From assembly GCA_900184925.1 (NCBI GenBank), contig FXYJ02000004.1:124001-188000 (forward strand): a DNA stretch of 64,000 bases, in the 5' to 3' direction. Of this stretch, positions 52,151-60,207 are shown one piece after another. The stretch is from Ruminococcaceae bacterium HV4-5-B5C. GTDB taxonomy: Bacteria > Bacillota > Clostridia > Oscillospirales > Acutalibacteraceae. A model generated the notes under the pieces. The model made no database searches and was not told where the DNA came from. It worked only from the letters and a program-made list of their open reading frames with translations. Every line of letters begins with the position of its first letter. Position 1 is the stretch's first letter. Made by a program: the position numbers and the translations under genes.

Positions 52151-53379
52151 AAGCCGGAAATTTTAACGGCCTGCCGGAGCTTCTGGCTCCGGCAGGTGAT
52201 TTCGAACGGCTGAAAGCAGCGATCCAGTTCGGTGCGAACGCGGTTTATCTCGCCGGAAAAGAATTCGGCATGCGGGCTGCATCCCCGAATTTCGGTCCGG
52301 AAGAGCTGGCTTTTGCCGTAAAATATGCACACGACCAAAATGTTCGCGTCTACCTGACCTGCAACAACGTGATGAGTAACGCGGATTTTTCCCTTCTGCC
52401 TGATTTTCTGCGCGCTGTGCGGGATTCCGGCGTGGATGCGCTGATTCTTACGGATCTCGGCGTGCTGAGTCTGGCCAAGAGGATTGTGCCGGATCTTGAA
52501 ATCCACATCTCCACGCAGGCCGGGGTGATGAACTGGGCGACGGCGGAAGCGTTTTATCAGCTTGGGGCAAAGCGCGTTGTGCTTGCACGCGAACTGAAGC
52601 TCGAAGAAATCGCCGAGATACGGGCAAAAGTGCCGAAGGACCTTGAACTTGAGGTCTTCGTTCATGGTTCCATGTGTGTGTCGTTTTCCGGAAGGTGCCT
52701 GCTTTCCGAATACTTTACCGGCCGCAGCGCGAACCGCGGAGACTGTGCGCAGCCCTGCCGATGGAACTACGCGCTGATGGAGCAGACAAGGCCGGGAGAA
52801 TATCTTCCGGTTGAAGAAGACCACGGCGGGACCTACATTCTGAATTCCCGCGACCTTTGCCTGATTAAATCCATTCCAGAGCTCATTCACGCCGGAGTGG
52901 ACAGCCTGAAAATTGAAGGGCGCGCAAAGTCCGCCTATTATGCCGCCGTTACCACCAATGCTTACCGCTGCGCGCTCGACTGGTATTCCCGGAACCCGGG
53001 TGAAAAACTTCCCGCGTGGATTCCGGAAGAACTCAATAAGATCAGCCACCGGGAATACAGCTCCGGCTTTTTTCTCGGCGGAACCCCCGGCCAAATTTAT
53101 GAAAACGGCGGTTATGTGCGGGGCTGGGAAATCATCGCGGTTTGCACGGGGATGCGCGATGGATTCGCCGTTCTATCCCAGCGAAACCGCTTTTTCCGCG
53201 GCGACCGGGCAGAGGTTCTTGAACCGGGCATTCCTCCTGACACCGTTTCCCTTACGGAAATTTTTGAGGAAGACGGAACTCCGCTGGAATGCGCAAACCA
53301 TGCGGAAATGTGTGTCCTGCTCCGAACAGAACGACAGATCAGTGCAGGCGCCGTTTTTCGAAAAAAAATCAAGGGGTAA
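52147..53379 (+). CDS. U32-family peptidase (TrhP/YrrN-like)
   Basis: The 410-residue protein starts PELLAPAGDFERLKAAIQFGANAVYL (in pieces) and has the U32 signature EVFVHGSMCVSFSGRC (about residues 166-181) and the following NRGDCAQPCRWNY, giving four conserved cysteines. Family members are now linked to tRNA uridine-34 hydroxylation (TrhP) and rRNA modification rather than proteolysis. It overlaps mltG by 4 bp. A strong hairpin begins at its stop. Confidence 0.9.
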   Translation: MKAGNFNGLPELLAPAGDFERLKAAIQFGANAVYLAGKEFGMRAASPNFGPEELAFAVKYAHDQNVRVYLTCNNVMSNADFSLLPDFLRAVRDSGVDALILTDLGVLSLAKRIVPDLEIHISTQAGVMNWATAEAFYQLGAKRVVLARELKLEEIAEIRAKVPKDLELEVFVHGSMCVSFSGRCLLSEYFTGRSANRGDCAQPCRWNYALMEQTRPGEYLPVEEDHGGTYILNSRDLCLIKSIPELIHAGVDSLKIEGRAKSAYYAAVTTNAYRCALDWYSRNPGEKLPAWIPEELNKISHREYSSGFFLGGTPGQIYENGGYVRGWEIIAVCTGMRDGFAVLSQRNRFFRGDRAEVLEPGIPPDTVSLTEIFEEDGTPLECANHAEMCVLLRTERQISAGAVFRKKIKG

Positions 53380-53380
53380 A

Positions 53381-53423
53381 AATCCTTCCGTTTGGCACAA
53401 TAGCCATACGGAGGGATTTTTTT
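53381..53423 (+). terminator. terminator-like hairpin that contains the next gene's ribosome binding site
   Basis: AATCCTTCCGT (53381-53391) pairs with ACGGAGGGATT (53408-53418) over 11 bp with one G-U, with an inner GGC/GCC step, and TTTTT (53419-53423) runs into ATG 53424. The ribosome site GGAGGG (53411-53415) lies in the 3' arm. It can end the U32 transcript and would hide the ribosome site of the penicillin-binding protein. Confidence 0.75.
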
Positions 53424-55025
53424 ATGCTGAAACGTACCGTTGCTCTGTTTGCACTTTTCGTACTGTCCGCCTTTGCAATTCTTCTCGCAATCTATCAGAT
53501 TTCGAGCGGTGCAGGGCTTGCCGAAGCGGCAGCGGACCAGCAGACCTATACGCTCACCGTTTCTTCGGCACGGGGAACAATCTACGACCGCAACCTTGAC
53601 GCCATGACGGGAAACGGAAAAATAGTTTACCCGGCGGCCGTTGTTCCGGGAGCGGAAGCGGCAGCTTCTCTTTCGCATGTTTGCTCCACGTCGGAAATGC
53701 AAACAGTCCAATCCCTTCTTACCGAGGGAAAGCCGTTTACGCTGATGCTTCCCGCCACGGTTTCCAGCGCGGGAGTTGACGTTTTTCCGGAACATCAGCG
53801 ATATTCCGAAGACCAGCCCGCGGTCCATGTCATCGGGTACCTTGACGGGTCCGGAAATGGTGCGGCCGGCATTGAAAAAGCCTTCAACAGTTTTCTTTCC
53901 TCCACGAAGGGGAAAATAACCGTCTCGTACCAGACTGACGCGCTGGGTCATATTCTTTCCGGAACAGACAAAACGGTTTCCAATGAATCGAACCTCCGAA
54001 AAAGCGGCGTTGTCCTTACAATTGATCAGTCCATTCAAAAGCTTGCGGAAAAGACCGCGTCGCAGTATTTGAAAAAAGGAGCGGTTCTCGTTCTGGAAGT
54101 GCCAACCGGAAAAATCCTCGCCATGGCAAGCCTGCCCACTTATTCGCAGACGAATGTTGCGTCTGTGCTGAATGCAGAAGACTCGCCCCTGTTAAACCGG
54201 GCGGCTTCTGCTTACAGCTTCGGCTCCGTTTTTAAACTTGTCGCTGCCGCTTCAGCACTGGAGTACGGTATTTCACCCGATACCACTTACACCTGCACCG
54301 GCGCGGTGGATGTTGACGGGGCAGCTTTTCACTGCTATGACGGAGAAAAACACGGCGCAGAAAATATGCAGCAGGCAATTGCCAATTCCTGCAACACCTA
54401 TTTCGTGAAACTGATGCAGAAGGTGCCGCCTGATAATTTCTACCGTATGGCAAAGGCGCTTGGCTTCGGGAGTTCCTGCGAAATCGCACCGGGGGTTGTT
54501 GCGGATTCCGGGGTGCTGCCGGCCCAGAATACCCTAAGCATTCCCCGGGCGCTTGCAAATTTCTCGTTTGGTCAGGGCGATCTTACCGTAACTCCTCTTC
54601 AGGCGGCGGCTCTGGTCAATACGATTGCTTCCGGAGGTGTTTACGTGCAGCCGTATCTGTACGCGGGGGAAGTCAACGAGAACCTTCAATACACAGACAC
54701 GGCGCAAAGCCGGCAGGGCGTGCGGGTTATGACGGAGAAGACTGCCACACTGCTGCGGGAATTTATGAAGGCCTCAATCGATTTCGGAACGGGGCACACA
54801 GGAAAACCGGACTATGGTACGGCAGGCGCAAAGACCGCAACGGCACAGACCGGGAAATATGTCAACGGGGCAGAACTGAACGACTGCTGGTTTACCGGCT
54901 TTTATCCCTATGAAAACCCTAAATATGTGATTGCCGTTTTCTCAGAGGGAGGAGAAGGCGGTGGCCAGACCTGCGGCCCTGTTTTTCAGAAAATTGCCGA
55001 CGGACTGAACGGCTATGTAAGCTGA
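53424..55025 (+). CDS. class B penicillin-binding protein (PBP2/SpoVD-like transpeptidase)
   Basis: This 533-residue protein has an N-terminal membrane helix (about 6-24), a dimerisation domain beginning SARGTIYDRNLDAMT and a transpeptidase domain with the SxxK motif in GSVFKLVAAASA (about 270), SxN in NSCNTYF and K-T-A in TAGAKTATAQTGK. It crosslinks peptidoglycan. There is no PASTA tail, so it resembles a shorter FtsI/SpoVD-type enzyme; a role in sporulation or division is undecided. ATG 53424 follows GGAGGG, buried in a hairpin. Confidence 0.9.
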   Translation: MLKRTVALFALFVLSAFAILLAIYQISSGAGLAEAAADQQTYTLTVSSARGTIYDRNLDAMTGNGKIVYPAAVVPGAEAAASLSHVCSTSEMQTVQSLLTEGKPFTLMLPATVSSAGVDVFPEHQRYSEDQPAVHVIGYLDGSGNGAAGIEKAFNSFLSSTKGKITVSYQTDALGHILSGTDKTVSNESNLRKSGVVLTIDQSIQKLAEKTASQYLKKGAVLVLEVPTGKILAMASLPTYSQTNVASVLNAEDSPLLNRAASAYSFGSVFKLVAAASALEYGISPDTTYTCTGAVDVDGAAFHCYDGEKHGAENMQQAIANSCNTYFVKLMQKVPPDNFYRMAKALGFGSSCEIAPGVVADSGVLPAQNTLSIPRALANFSFGQGDLTVTPLQAAALVNTIASGGVYVQPYLYAGEVNENLQYTDTAQSRQGVRVMTEKTATLLREFMKASIDFGTGHTGKPDYGTAGAKTATAQTGKYVNGAELNDCWFTGFYPYENPKYVIAVFSEGGEGGGQTCGPVFQKIADGLNGYVS

Positions 55026-55059
55026 CGGGCAGGCCTGTCCCACGGTTTGAAAAGGGCGA

Positions 55060-55084
55060 AGGCTGCGGCAACAAGCCGCAGCCT
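55060..55084. terminator. bidirectional terminator-like hairpin
   Basis: AGGCTGCGGC (55060-55069) and GCCGCAGCCT (55075-55084) form a perfect 10-bp stem between the PBP gene and the convergent 55096 gene; T runs are weak on both sides. Confidence 0.65.
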
Positions 55085-55095
55085 CCTCTTTGCAT

Positions 55096-55245
55096 TCAGC
55101 AGCCGCAACCATTGTTGCCGCAGCCGCAGCCGTCATTTCCACAGCTGTTTCCGCCCCATCCGCCGCCGCAGCAGCAGCAGATGATAAGGATAAGAACGAT
55201 AATGCATACACAGTTGTTACCACCGAAGCCGAAGTTGTTGCACAT
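55096..55245 (-). CDS. tiny Cys/Gly-rich membrane protein (YjcZ-like)
   Basis: This 49-residue protein reads MCNNFGFGGNNCVCIIVLIL followed by a hydrophobic run, CCCC, and a tail of repeated G-N-x-C-G-C units with eleven or more cysteines. Small hydrophobic Gly-rich proteins of the YjcZ class occur in spore-formers. The Cys-rich tail suggests metal binding or disulfide crosslinking, perhaps in a spore or envelope layer (inference). AAGGGGG precedes ATG 55245. Confidence 0.6.
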   Translation of the reverse strand: MCNNFGFGGNNCVCIIVLILIICCCCGGGWGGNSCGNDGCGCGNNGCGC

Positions 55246-55445
55246 AAATGATTTCCCCCTTTCGGTTTTACAGTACATAATATAGACTTGGAACAAATGA
55301 TGTTACAGATTTGAATGCGGATTGCCTTGAAATTTTCACCGGGTCCGCAGAGTCACAAAATTTGGCCTTCAAGAACAGAAAAGGATTCTTTGCCATCTCC
55401 CCGCGGAAATGTGATATAATAAAAACAACAAACGGAGGGACGGAT

Positions 55446-55871
55446 ATGCTTTGCAGATGCTGCGGGAAAAAACCCGCGTCCACATATATAAAAATTGTCT
55501 TGAATGGAAAGATTGCCAATCTGGAATTATGCTCCGACTGTGCAAGGCAGCTCGGCGGCGGCAATCTGTTTGCGGGTCTCGGGTACCGGATCAGCGATAT
55601 CGTTCACGAGTTCTTTGGAGACGGGGAGAAGGATGAAATCCGCTGTGAATGCTGCGGTTCTACGTTCAGCAGTATCGTACGCAGTGGTCGGGTCGGCTGT
55701 GCCGAATGCTACCGTGTTTTTGGCGACCGCCTTCTTCCAATGATCCGGCAGATTCACGGAAGTGACGTTCACTGCGGCAAATCTCCTGGAGGAGCCCTTT
55801 CACGGACTTCCGGGTCGGCCGGACTTGCCGTGCGCGGTGGAGATTCCCAAGCGGAGGAGAAGGAAGAATGA
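55446..55871 (+). CDS. mcsA: McsA-like zinc-finger protein
   Basis: This 141-residue protein has four CxxC pairs, in CRCCGKKPA, CSDCARQL, CECCGSTF and CAECYRVF, as in McsA, the activator of the McsB arginine kinase and adaptor of ClpC-dependent proteolysis. It is shorter than usual and the C-terminal UVR-type helix is not evident; the tail is Gly/Ser/Glu-rich. GGAGGG precedes ATG 55446. It overlaps mcsB by 4 bp. The usual partners ctsR and clpC are not adjacent. Confidence 0.85.
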   Translation: MLCRCCGKKPASTYIKIVLNGKIANLELCSDCARQLGGGNLFAGLGYRISDIVHEFFGDGEKDEIRCECCGSTFSSIVRSGRVGCAECYRVFGDRLLPMIRQIHGSDVHCGKSPGGALSRTSGSAGLAVRGGDSQAEEKEE

Positions 55872-56887
55872 AAAAATGGTATGAAGCGCAGGGCCCGGAA
55901 CAGCGGGCAGTAATTTCTTCCTGCGTCTGCCTTTCCCGCAACCTCCGCGGGATTCCGTTTCCGGGCGGACTGGATACCGCAGGCAAAAAAGAGGTTGAAC
56001 AAAAAATCTGCACTGCCGTTTTCAGTGAAAACAGTTCCATCTCTCATGAATTCCGGAAAGTTGACCTTGCCGGACTCAAAACAGCGGAAGCAGTCGCTCT
56101 GGCGGAACGCGGCGTGATCAGGGCAGATTTTGCAGACGACAGGGAAGGGCGCTGTGCTCTTGTTTCGGAAGACGAATCCGAAACGGTTATGATGAACGGG
56201 GAGGATCATTATCTGATTCAGGTCCGCAAGCCCGGCCTTGCGCCGGACGAAGCATACCTTGGAGCAGATCAGCTCGATACGATTCTTGACAAGTATCTTC
56301 ACTTTGCATATGACGACAGGCTTGGCTATCTGACAAGCAACCCGGCCATTTTGGGGACTGGAATGCTTGTTTTTCTGGATCTGCATCTTCCCGCATTAAC
56401 CGACACAGGCGCCGCACTGCGAATCGCTACAAATCTGCGCATGCTTGGAATTACGCTCAGTTCGGCTTTTCAGCCTCGCGGCTCCGTGTACCGCCTTTCC
56501 AACCGGATGACGCTCGGAATTTCAGAGCGCGAAGCAATCGATAACCTGAACGGAATTGCCAGACAGATTCTGGAGCAGGAATATCAGGCGCGGAAAAAAC
56601 TTCTGGCTGATATCTCTGTTCAGGATACGGTAGGGCGCTCTCTCGGAATTTTCCGAAGCGCGCGTCTTTTGAGTTACGACGAATTTCTGGATCTTGCCGC
56701 CATTGTACGGTTTGGAATTGCTGAGGGCTTTGAGAAAGATTTCTCCATCGTGGACATCGACGCACTCACAATGCGCATTCACCCTGCAAACCTGGTTCTT
56801 GAGGCCGGAATGGGACTTACGGAAGATGAGGAGCGCGCGATGCGAGCCCAGATTGTCAGAAAGGCTTTTGCCCTTTCTGATACTTAA
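55868..56887 (+). CDS. mcsB: McsB-like protein arginine kinase, catalytically degenerate
   Basis: The 339-residue protein aligns over its full length with McsB (guanido phosphotransferase fold), with the SSxxxxSRN, MNGEDHYLIQV, LHLPAL and TLGISEREA landmarks. Key residues differ: the ATP-binding S-S-R-x-R start is SSCVCLSRN (Cys19, Cys21), the catalytic Cys of the Y-L-T-x-C-P-T-N-L-G-T-G loop is Asn158 (YLTSNPAILGTG), and the GEGSE loop is missing. It probably cannot phosphorylate arginine and may serve as a binding or regulatory partner. It lies between mcsA and a TPR gene, with no clpC after it. Confidence 0.82.
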   Translation: MKKWYEAQGPEQRAVISSCVCLSRNLRGIPFPGGLDTAGKKEVEQKICTAVFSENSSISHEFRKVDLAGLKTAEAVALAERGVIRADFADDREGRCALVSEDESETVMMNGEDHYLIQVRKPGLAPDEAYLGADQLDTILDKYLHFAYDDRLGYLTSNPAILGTGMLVFLDLHLPALTDTGAALRIATNLRMLGITLSSAFQPRGSVYRLSNRMTLGISEREAIDNLNGIARQILEQEYQARKKLLADISVQDTVGRSLGIFRSARLLSYDEFLDLAAIVRFGIAEGFEKDFSIVDIDALTMRIHPANLVLEAGMGLTEDEERAMRAQIVRKAFALSDT

Positions 56888-56898
56888 AAAGGACAGAA

Positions 56899-57549
56899 AT
56901 GGACGGATTTGAACTTGCTGCGGCGCTGGTGTCCCTTCTTGGCGAACCGATTCCGCACAGTCCTGCTGCGGACGCAGAAGCGGTTTCTTTGCGAGGGGAG
57001 TCGTCGGATGACCGCCGCGCCCTTTTAAAAGCCGCAGAGCTTTGCGGAAGACCTTATACTGCTGCACAGTTTTACCTGTGCACAAAAATTTACAGCTGGC
57101 TTGGAAGGGAATATGACGGTCAAACCATTCAATGTGCCGAGGCCTGTCTCTCTCAGCCGCTGTGGGAAGCGCTTCCCACCGGAACAAGAGAACAGGAAGG
57201 CGTAACGGTCGACCTTTCCGCCCACGCCCGCGCGGGCATATTTGCCGACCTGGCGGGTGCCTACGCCGGAACGGGGCAATATGACAAGGCATGTTCCGCT
57301 TATATGCGTGCATATGAATTGGAACCTTACAGCGTTAATTATGCCATAGAGGTTTCGAACGTTCTTGTTCTCCTTGGAAGGCCGAAAGAAGCTATGGATT
57401 TTTTGATTCAGCAAAGAAAAAGTCCCTGCAGACGCGTCATACGGTATCGGGACCAAAACGGTGCTGTGCGCTTTAATTCCTCCTTCCGCGACATTCTGGA
57501 CCGTCAGATCCTTTGTCTTCAAAAGCGTTTTGATCGCAATGGCGGGTAA
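56899..57549 (+). CDS. TPR-repeat protein
   Basis: This 216-residue soluble protein has TPR-like helices, clearest in ADLAGAYAGTGQYDKACSAYMRAYELEP (in pieces, about residues 115-142) followed by VNYAIEVSNVLVLLGRPKEAMDFL. There is no signal sequence. It follows mcsB by 11 bp, so it may belong to the McsA/McsB complex or simply share the transcript. TPR proteins scaffold protein complexes. I know no close named family. Confidence 0.75.
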   Translation: MDGFELAAALVSLLGEPIPHSPAADAEAVSLRGESSDDRRALLKAAELCGRPYTAAQFYLCTKIYSWLGREYDGQTIQCAEACLSQPLWEALPTGTREQEGVTVDLSAHARAGIFADLAGAYAGTGQYDKACSAYMRAYELEPYSVNYAIEVSNVLVLLGRPKEAMDFLIQQRKSPCRRVIRYRDQNGAVRFNSSFRDILDRQILCLQKRFDRNGG

Positions 57550-57603
57550 TCGGCAAGGCGACACAATTCATTCCGCAGAAAAAACGGCCGCGGCATACTG
57601 AAA

Positions 57604-57638
57604 GAGGCGGCTCCGTGCATGAAACACGAAGCCGCCTC
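57604..57638. terminator. bidirectional terminator after the TPR gene
   Basis: GAGGCGGCT (57604-57612) pairs with AGCCGCCTC (57630-57638), and T-rich sequence lies on the plus-strand side; the minus strand has a TTTCAG flank. Confidence 0.75.
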
Positions 57639-57650
57639 GTCCTTCTCTTT

Positions 57651-57806
57651 TCAGCCCTTGCAGTTTTTTTCGTCCGACATATCGCCGTACTGCGACGTGC
57701 TGTTCTGTGCGTTGGAGCGATGGGAATCCATTCCCTTCTTTGCCTGGCCGCTCTGCTGTTTGGAAGAATCGCCCTTTTTGTTTTTACCGTTGCCCTGTTT
57801 ATCCAA
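57651..57806 (-). CDS. small Lys/Asn/Gln-rich protein of unknown function
   Basis: The candidate starts at TTG 57806, 8 nt after AAAGGGGG, giving 51 residues with the sequence style KQGNGKNKKGDSSKQQSGQ, very polar and low in hydrophobic residues. Such polar micro-proteins are frequent in Clostridia. It ends at the bidirectional hairpin. Evidence is the ribosome site and composition only. Confidence 0.45.
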   Translation of the reverse strand: MDKQGNGKNKKGDSSKQQSGQAKKGMDSHRSNAQNSTSQYGDMSDEKNCKG

Positions 57807-58000
57807 TTCTTTCACCCCCTTTGAACGATATTGTTTGTCTGGAAAGTTAATATTATGCAGATTTTTACCCAAAGACGAGAGACTTTTCGGACTGCTGCAA
57901 AACTGCCGCAAGAATCACTCCGATAAAGTTTTCACTGTGTGTATTTACAAAAAAATGAAACTTCCACGGCTGCATAATTCAAGAAATGAAACACTGACGC

Positions 58001-58029
58001 TTGAAAAATACTTGGAAAAATGATATAAC
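58001..58029 (+). promoter_or_regulatory. promoter of ilvE
   Basis: TTGAAA (58001-58006) and TATAAC (58024-58029) are 17 bp apart. The leader is about 60 nt and holds no T-box. Confidence 0.65.
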
Positions 58030-58095
58030 TATAAACAATAATCGCGAATGCTCATTGTTTGTGCAGCACCAAATACTTGAAAGAAGGCAGTCAAA

Positions 58096-59166
58096 ATGCA
58101 GGAGATTCGTTATGAATTGACGAAAACGCCGAAAAAGAAGCCGGCCCCAGGTGACCCGCTGCCGTTCGGAACCATCTTTACCGACCATATGTTTATGATG
58201 GACTATACAGCCGGCCAGGGTTGGCACGATCCCCGTATCGTACCGTATGCGCCTCTGCAGCTTGACCCGGCGGCGATTGTCCTGCATTATGCGCAGGAAT
58301 CTTTCGAAGGCATGAAAGCATACCGCACGAAAGACAATTCCATCCAGCTTTTCCGCCCGGAAAAGAATGCGGCGCGCTTTAAATCCACTCATGAGCGCAT
58401 GTGCATGCCTCCTGTGCCGGAAGATGATTTCGTCGAGGCTGTGAAGGCGCTTGTCAAAGTGGAAAAAGACTGGGTCCCTTCCAAGCCGGGGGAATCTCTT
58501 TACATACGTCCTTTCTGCATCGCAACGGAACCGCATCTTGGGGTAAAAGCTTCTTCCTCCTATTACTTCATCGTGGTCTGCTGCCCGGTTGCGGCGTATT
58601 ATCCGACCGGGTTGAATCCGGTTAAAATCTATGTGGAAGACAAATACGTTCGTGCGACGCCCGGCGGAACCGGCTACATTAAATGCGGCGGAAATTACGC
58701 GGCGTCCCTGATTTCTCAGGAAACCGCAGAATCGCTCGGCTACAGTCAGACGCTCTGGCTCGACGGAGTGGAACGCAAATATGTGGAAGAAGTCGGCTCC
58801 ATGAACTGCTTCTTTAAAATCGACGGAACCATTTACACCGCCCCGACAGTCGGTACTGTCCTTCCCGGTGTGACCCGCATGTCCTGCATTGAGCTTCTGA
58901 AGAAATGGGGCTATCCTGTCTCGGAAGAACGCCTTCCGATCGCGGACGTTATGAAAGCTTCCAGAGAAGGCAAGCTGGAGGAGGTTTTCGGAACCGGGAC
59001 GGCTGCTGTCGTTTCTCCGGTCGGCGAACTTCGTTACGAAGGGGAAGTCGCCCATATCGGCGGCGGAAAGATCGGCGAAGTAACGCAGAAGCTTTATGAT
59101 ACCATGACGGGCATCCAGTGGGGCCTGCTGCCGGACGATATGCACTGGATTACAAAAGTTTGCTGA
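58096..59166 (+). CDS. ilvE: branched-chain-amino-acid aminotransferase
   Basis: This 356-residue fold-type IV PLP enzyme has YAQESFEGMKAYR (about residues 65-77), RFKSTHERMCMPPVP, the lysine region ATPGGTGYIKCGGNYAASL with the PLP Lys (near 196), and GTAAVVSPVGE near 300. It interconverts leucine, isoleucine and valine with their 2-oxo acids. Its length matches the ilvE group of Firmicutes with the long C-terminus. GAAAGAAGG precedes ATG 58096. It is transcribed alone and ends at a strong terminator. Confidence 0.95.
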   Translation: MQEIRYELTKTPKKKPAPGDPLPFGTIFTDHMFMMDYTAGQGWHDPRIVPYAPLQLDPAAIVLHYAQESFEGMKAYRTKDNSIQLFRPEKNAARFKSTHERMCMPPVPEDDFVEAVKALVKVEKDWVPSKPGESLYIRPFCIATEPHLGVKASSSYYFIVVCCPVAAYYPTGLNPVKIYVEDKYVRATPGGTGYIKCGGNYAASLISQETAESLGYSQTLWLDGVERKYVEEVGSMNCFFKIDGTIYTAPTVGTVLPGVTRMSCIELLKKWGYPVSEERLPIADVMKASREGKLEEVFGTGTAAVVSPVGELRYEGEVAHIGGGKIGEVTQKLYDTMTGIQWGLLPDDMHWITKVC

Positions 59167-59194
59167 GTTAACGCTTCCCGCGAAGTTTTATCCT

Positions 59195-59229
59195 GTGCCG
59201 TTCTGTTTGCAGACAGAACGGCACTTTTT
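59195..59229 (+). terminator. intrinsic terminator after ilvE
   Basis: GTGCCGTTCTGT (59195-59206) pairs perfectly with ACAGAACGGCAC (59213-59224), followed by TTTTT, directly before the next start codon. Confidence 0.9.
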
Positions 59230-59240
59230 CTGGAGAGATC

Positions 59241-60116
59241 ATGCGTAAGATTGTTTTCATTGTCCCTGAACAATACGACAGCATTCCGCTGCGTGGATTT
59301 CTGCGCGGTTTTATTCATCTTTCGGCGCATCAGACGGCCCGGCTGAAACGTCAGGCAGGCGGCATCACCCGCAATGGAAAACCGGTAATTGCACCTGATC
59401 TGCTGTATGCAGGAGACCGCATCACCCTCACTTTTCCGGACGATGATAAAACTGCTGAGCCCGTTGCACTGGAAGTCCCTGTCATTTTTGAGGATGCCGA
59501 TCTGCTCGTGCTTGACAAACCTGCATTCATGCCGATGTATCCGTGCCCCGGCCATGACAGGGACAGTCTTGCAAACGCCGCCGCATATCATCAGATGGCT
59601 TCCGGCGAGCAGAACTCGTTCCGTCCGGTTTATCGGCTTGACCGGGACACGACCGGTCTTGTGCTGCTCGCAAAGAATCCTTATGCCGCCGCAAAATTAT
59701 CCGGGGCAGTACGAAAGACATATCTGGCAGTCTGCGAAGGCGCCCTGAAAGGGAGCGGCGTGATCGATCTGCCGATCGGCCTGAAACCGGGTCACTCCAT
59801 TCAACGCGCTGTTGTTCCGTCAGGCATTGATGCGGTCACAAGGTGGCGAGCCGTCAAAACCGGGCAAAGCCACAGTCTCGTTGCCATCCGTCTGAAAACG
59901 GGCAGGACGCATCAGATCCGCGTTCACTTTTCCTCATGTGGCTATCCCCTCGCCGGGGACGATATGTACGGCGGAAGCCTGGAACGAATTGGCCGTCAGG
60001 CGCTCCACTGTGCAGAGATTCGTTTCCGCCATCCGGTAACGGGGGAGAGGATCAGACTTCGGTCTCCGTTTCCACAGGATATGAGTCAACTGGCGAAACA
60101 GGAAAAGATTTTCTGA
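59241..60116 (+). CDS. RluA-family pseudouridine synthase
   Basis: This 291-residue protein has the RluA catalytic motif YRLDRDTTGLVL with the essential Asp (about residues 133-144) and the HQIRVHFSSCGYPLAGDDMYGG motif in pieces (about 224-245). The N-terminus has a basic helix pattern like the S4 domain used to grip RNA. It modifies uridines in rRNA or tRNA; the target site cannot be assigned. The ATG follows CTGGAGAG by about 7 nt. Confidence 0.92.
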   Translation: MRKIVFIVPEQYDSIPLRGFLRGFIHLSAHQTARLKRQAGGITRNGKPVIAPDLLYAGDRITLTFPDDDKTAEPVALEVPVIFEDADLLVLDKPAFMPMYPCPGHDRDSLANAAAYHQMASGEQNSFRPVYRLDRDTTGLVLLAKNPYAAAKLSGAVRKTYLAVCEGALKGSGVIDLPIGLKPGHSIQRAVVPSGIDAVTRWRAVKTGQSHSLVAIRLKTGRTHQIRVHFSSCGYPLAGDDMYGGSLERIGRQALHCAEIRFRHPVTGERIRLRSPFPQDMSQLAKQEKIF

Positions 60117-60136
60117 ATATTATTTCATAATATCCC

Positions 60137-60165
60137 TTGCATTATGCATAATTATGCGGTATAAT
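60137..60165 (+). promoter_or_regulatory. promoter of the amino-acid ABC transporter with possible ARG box
   Basis: TTGCAT (60137-60142) and perfect TATAAT (60160-60165) are 17 bp apart. The spacer holds the palindrome GCATAATTATGC (60146-60157), which resembles the Firmicute ArgR/AhrC box (TGAATAATTATTCA). This would place the repressor on the promoter. Confidence 0.65.
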
Positions 60166-60207
60166 ACAGGCAACAGATACAAATGTATGAAGAAGAGGGA
60201 GAACATT

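Noticed and set aside
55330..55445. CtsR operator before mcsA
   Set aside because: I find no tandem GGTCAAA heptads; only a weak TTTGGCC-like piece.
58030..58095. T-box leader before ilvE
   Set aside because: The leader is about 60 nt and has no T-box sequence or antiterminator.
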